Shown here: in pieces, positions 36,327-38,661 of the stretch
How positions within the stretch are numbered: the first letter of the stretch is position 1
Layout: each line of letters begins with the position of its first letter
NCBI RefSeq assembly: GCF_002105155.1
Contig: NW_019029080.1
Span: 1 to 38,661, forward strand
Source of the DNA: Lobosporangium transversale
Lineage: Eukaryota > Mortierellomycota > Mortierellomycetes > Mortierellales > Mortierellaceae
Length of the DNA stretch: 38,661 bases
Direction of reading: 5' to 3'
Program-made: the position numbers and the translations under genes
Notes under the pieces: model-generated
What the model saw: only the letters and a program-made list of their open reading frames with translations
Databases searched by the model: none
What the model was told of the DNA's origin: nothing

Positions 36327-38661
36327 CTACCTTGACTTTTGCATTACTCTCTTTTATTCCGAGCTCCCCGTTGGCGAGTTCCATGAAGTTGCAGGTGACG
36401 TCCTTGGTATTCTCCTCATTAGGCCTAGAAAGAGCATCGGCAACAGGATTATCCTTGCCCGGACGATAGATGATAACATGATCTTGTTGCTCCATGTGTT
36501 GGCTCCATCCCGCCATGCGTCTGCTCATGCCTTTTTGTCGTTTTAAGAACACCAAACTGTGATTGTCGGTCAAGATGTTGACTGTTCTGCCCTGGATATA
36601 AGTACGCCATTCGTCGCAAGCGCGCACAATTGCATACAATTCGCGCTCATGTGTTGGCCATTTCTGCTGACCCTCATCTAATTTCCTCGACATGAAAGCG
36701 ATAGGGTGCATTTCCTTCCGGCCGTTTGAACCAAAGTCCTGACTCAGGACGGCACCAATGGCAGTGGGGACGCATCAGTCTCGATGAAAAAGGGGTGAGA
36801 AAAATCGGCAAGGCGTAGAACGGGAGCTGAGGCGAGGGCTTGCTTGAGGTCGTCGAAGGCAGCTTGTTCTCTCTCGCCCCACGGCGAGGGGAGAGGTCTG
36901 GTCTTGATTTTGTTGTTGTCTTTTTCTTTTGTGAGATCTGTGAGGGGAGCGGCCCGAGAGGCATAATTTTTAATAAATTTGCGGTAGTAGCCAGCCATAC
37001 CTAAAAATCGACGAACCTCTTGAACATTGGTGGGCGCCGTCAATGATTGGATGCTTTCTGTCTTTGAGGGGTTGACTTTCAAGCCTTCACCGCTCACAAC
37101 GTGGCCTAAGAAGAGGAGTTCAGGCTTGCCGAATTCGCATTTGGACATCTTGACCTTAAGTTGATATTTCGCCAGACGTTCAAGTACCCAACGCAAATGT
37201 TCCTTATGGTCCTCAGGGTTGCGACTGAATACAGGATATCATCCATGAAGACTAAACAAAATTTATCTAGACCGCCTTGCAGAACTTCATTCATCATCCC
37301 CTGGAAGGACGCAGGTGCGTTAGTCAAACCAAAAGGCATCACCAAATATTCAAAGTGACCATAGCGGGTACCAAAAGCGGTCTTTTCCACGTCGCTGGGG
37401 TTAACTCGAATCTGATTGAAGCCTGATTGCAAATCGAGTTTAGAAAACTCGGTTGCACCTGAGATCGGTCGAAGAATTCATCAATGAGTGGCAGAGGGTA
37501 CTTATTCTTGACGGTAATTGCATTGAGCGCGCGGTAGTCTACACACAGACGGAGGCTTCCGTCTTTCTTCCTAGCGAATACAACGGCGCTGACCAAGGGG
37601 AAATACTGGGCCGAATGAAGCCTTTCTTTCTGCAGCTCTTCTAATTGCTCCTTTAATGCATCCAGTTCCTCAGGCGACATCCTCCGCACCGGCATGGCGA
37701 TAGGGAGGGCCGAGCCAGTCTCGATGCGATGATCAACGTGACGGTGTGGGGGAAGTTTGTTCAAGTCGGCGAAGACGGAGTCTGCGAATTCCTCTATCAG
37801 CGCGCGGTATCTCTCTGGGACCTTTTCTGCTCCCTCACCGACGGCGTCAACGGAATTGACCACTAACTCTACTTCGTCCCCACTGATAAAGCAAACTCCA
37901 TAATCCTCTGTAGTATTCAGGATCTTCTTGAAATGCTTCACTCCGACGAGGCGAACGTCTGTACGGTTCTTGGCCTCATGCTCTGCAGAGGTTGAGATCA
38001 GATGATCTTTTTCTTTTTCTGTAGATTCCCCATTTTTTTGTCTCCTCATTTGCTTTCACCATTTCTACTTGCTCCATTCCATCGCTCTTCACATTTCCCA
38101 TTGTTGCTTCCTCGCCCTCTCTTACTGTCGTATTCCACAGTTCGTCTGTGCCTGCCACTGTCTCTGCGACACTTTCTATGACGTCTCCTTCCATTGTCCT
38201 TTCTGCAGTTTCCTTAACGCTCTTATTGTCGCTCGCCCCGGTAGATTCAATATTTGAAGCCAGCTGGCCATTATTTTCCTCCCTTACGCTGCGTATCGCC
38301 TGCCAACCTTTTCGACCTTGCCATTTGTATATTCCAGTACGCCAATTTACCTGCGGGTTCCACTTTCGCAGCCAGGGTTGCCCTAGGATGATATCGTATC
38401 TCAAATTATCAACGACGACTCCCGTTTCTCTCATTACCTCGTCGCCCATACTGAGAGCAAGAGTAGCCGTGGTTGACGAGACAGAGCTTTGGCCACGAGC
38501 CATCAGGATCCTGACTGGTTTAGGTAAGGGTAGTAAACGGTAAGTCTTCCTTCTTGAGATCCCTTATGAATTCAGAGCAGACGAAGTTACCGGAAGCACC
38601 GGAGTCGATCAGCACGCGTGCCCTAAGGTTCCGACCTTTGCGCGTACTTCGTGCACCGGCC
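36319..38661 (-). pseudogene. gypsy3 pol: protease, reverse transcriptase, RNase H (several frameshifts)
   Basis: At the right edge the protease active site reads LIDSGASGNF (about 38631-38602), followed by a TAA in that frame near 38522 and a change of frame. Then LRYDIILGQPWL, the RT start (VDHRIETG; VDYRALNAIT), a frameshift near 37440, GFNQI...[10 protein letters not shown] and FMDD (37256-37240), another frameshift near 37230, the connection region (FLGMAGYYRKFI), one more near 36765, and RNase H (FMSRKLDEGQQKW; HERELYAI; ILTDNHSL; DALSRP). The stop is TAG 36321-36319. Three or more frameshifts mark it as dead. Confidence 0.85.

Larger units (their letters stand above)
36149..38661 (-). 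mobile_element. Ty3/gypsy element gypsy3, 3' part, no integrase before the LTR
   Basis: Minus-strand element: 3' LTR 36149-36326, then pol in the order (5' to 3' on the minus strand) protease, reverse transcriptase, RNase H. After RNase H only about 45 codons remain before the LTR; integrase and chromodomain are missing there. It sits in MULE4. The rest is beyond the right edge. Confidence 0.85.

Overview
The window looks like transposon-dense, AT-rich chromosomal DNA of a eukaryote with small spliceosomal introns, most likely a fungus. The mix of chromodomain Ty3/gypsy elements, Tc1/mariner, hAT, MULE and a Penelope-like element (PLE) would suit an early-diverging (Mucoromycota-type) fungus; that placement is inference. 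I see no intact host gene, no tRNA, no rRNA and no CRISPR. One decayed zinc-finger gene is the only non-transposon coding candidate.

Region 1-3357 holds two head-to-tail copies of an endonuclease-less PLE. A 993-bp direct repeat (1-993 = 2365-3357, offset 2364) carries the C-terminal codons, a block of CCCTAA telomere-like repeats, a TATA box and a full type I hammerhead ribozyme (HHR). A 402-bp inverted copy of the PLE end sits at 6985-7386. An older, diverged relative with a compensated HHR fold sits at 11930-12087.

Region 3358-12526: a palindromic repeat patch; a repeat (R1) broken by a Tc1 element at a TA; that Tc1 broken by a chromodomain gypsy element (gypsy1, 3' LTR at 4507-5029, 5' half lost at 6985); the PLE patch; then a complete-looking MULE (MULE1, 7387-12526) with 439-bp terminal inverted repeats and an open transposase gene. 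MULE1 contains a second R1 copy with a gypsy1-family solo LTR in it.

Region 13831-28588 is a four-level nest on one decayed MULE gene (MULE2, minus strand). A hAT element (15288-27331, 15-bp TIRs, 8-bp TSD AGTTGAGA) splits the MULE2 transposase. The hAT gene is split by a full-length gypsy element (gypsy2, 16029-22950, 213-bp LTRs, TSD CCTGA). The gypsy2 gag is split by a gypsy1-family solo LTR (21453-21989, TSD CTGGT). A Tc1/mariner element (25284-26914, TA TSD) sits in the hAT 3' region. Gypsy2 shows a -1 frameshift heptamer in a gag/pol overlap and an antisense ORF between pol and the 3' LTR.

Region 28589-38661: the decayed zinc-finger gene, a 2.3-kb A-tract minisatellite, an LTR relic, simple and degenerate repeats, a fourth MULE-family fragment (MULE4, 34873-36148) cut by a third gypsy element (gypsy3) that runs off the right edge and has no integrase between RNase H and its LTR. 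MULE1, MULE2 and MULE4 share an unusual gene start: the ATG is followed at once by a GT...AG intron.
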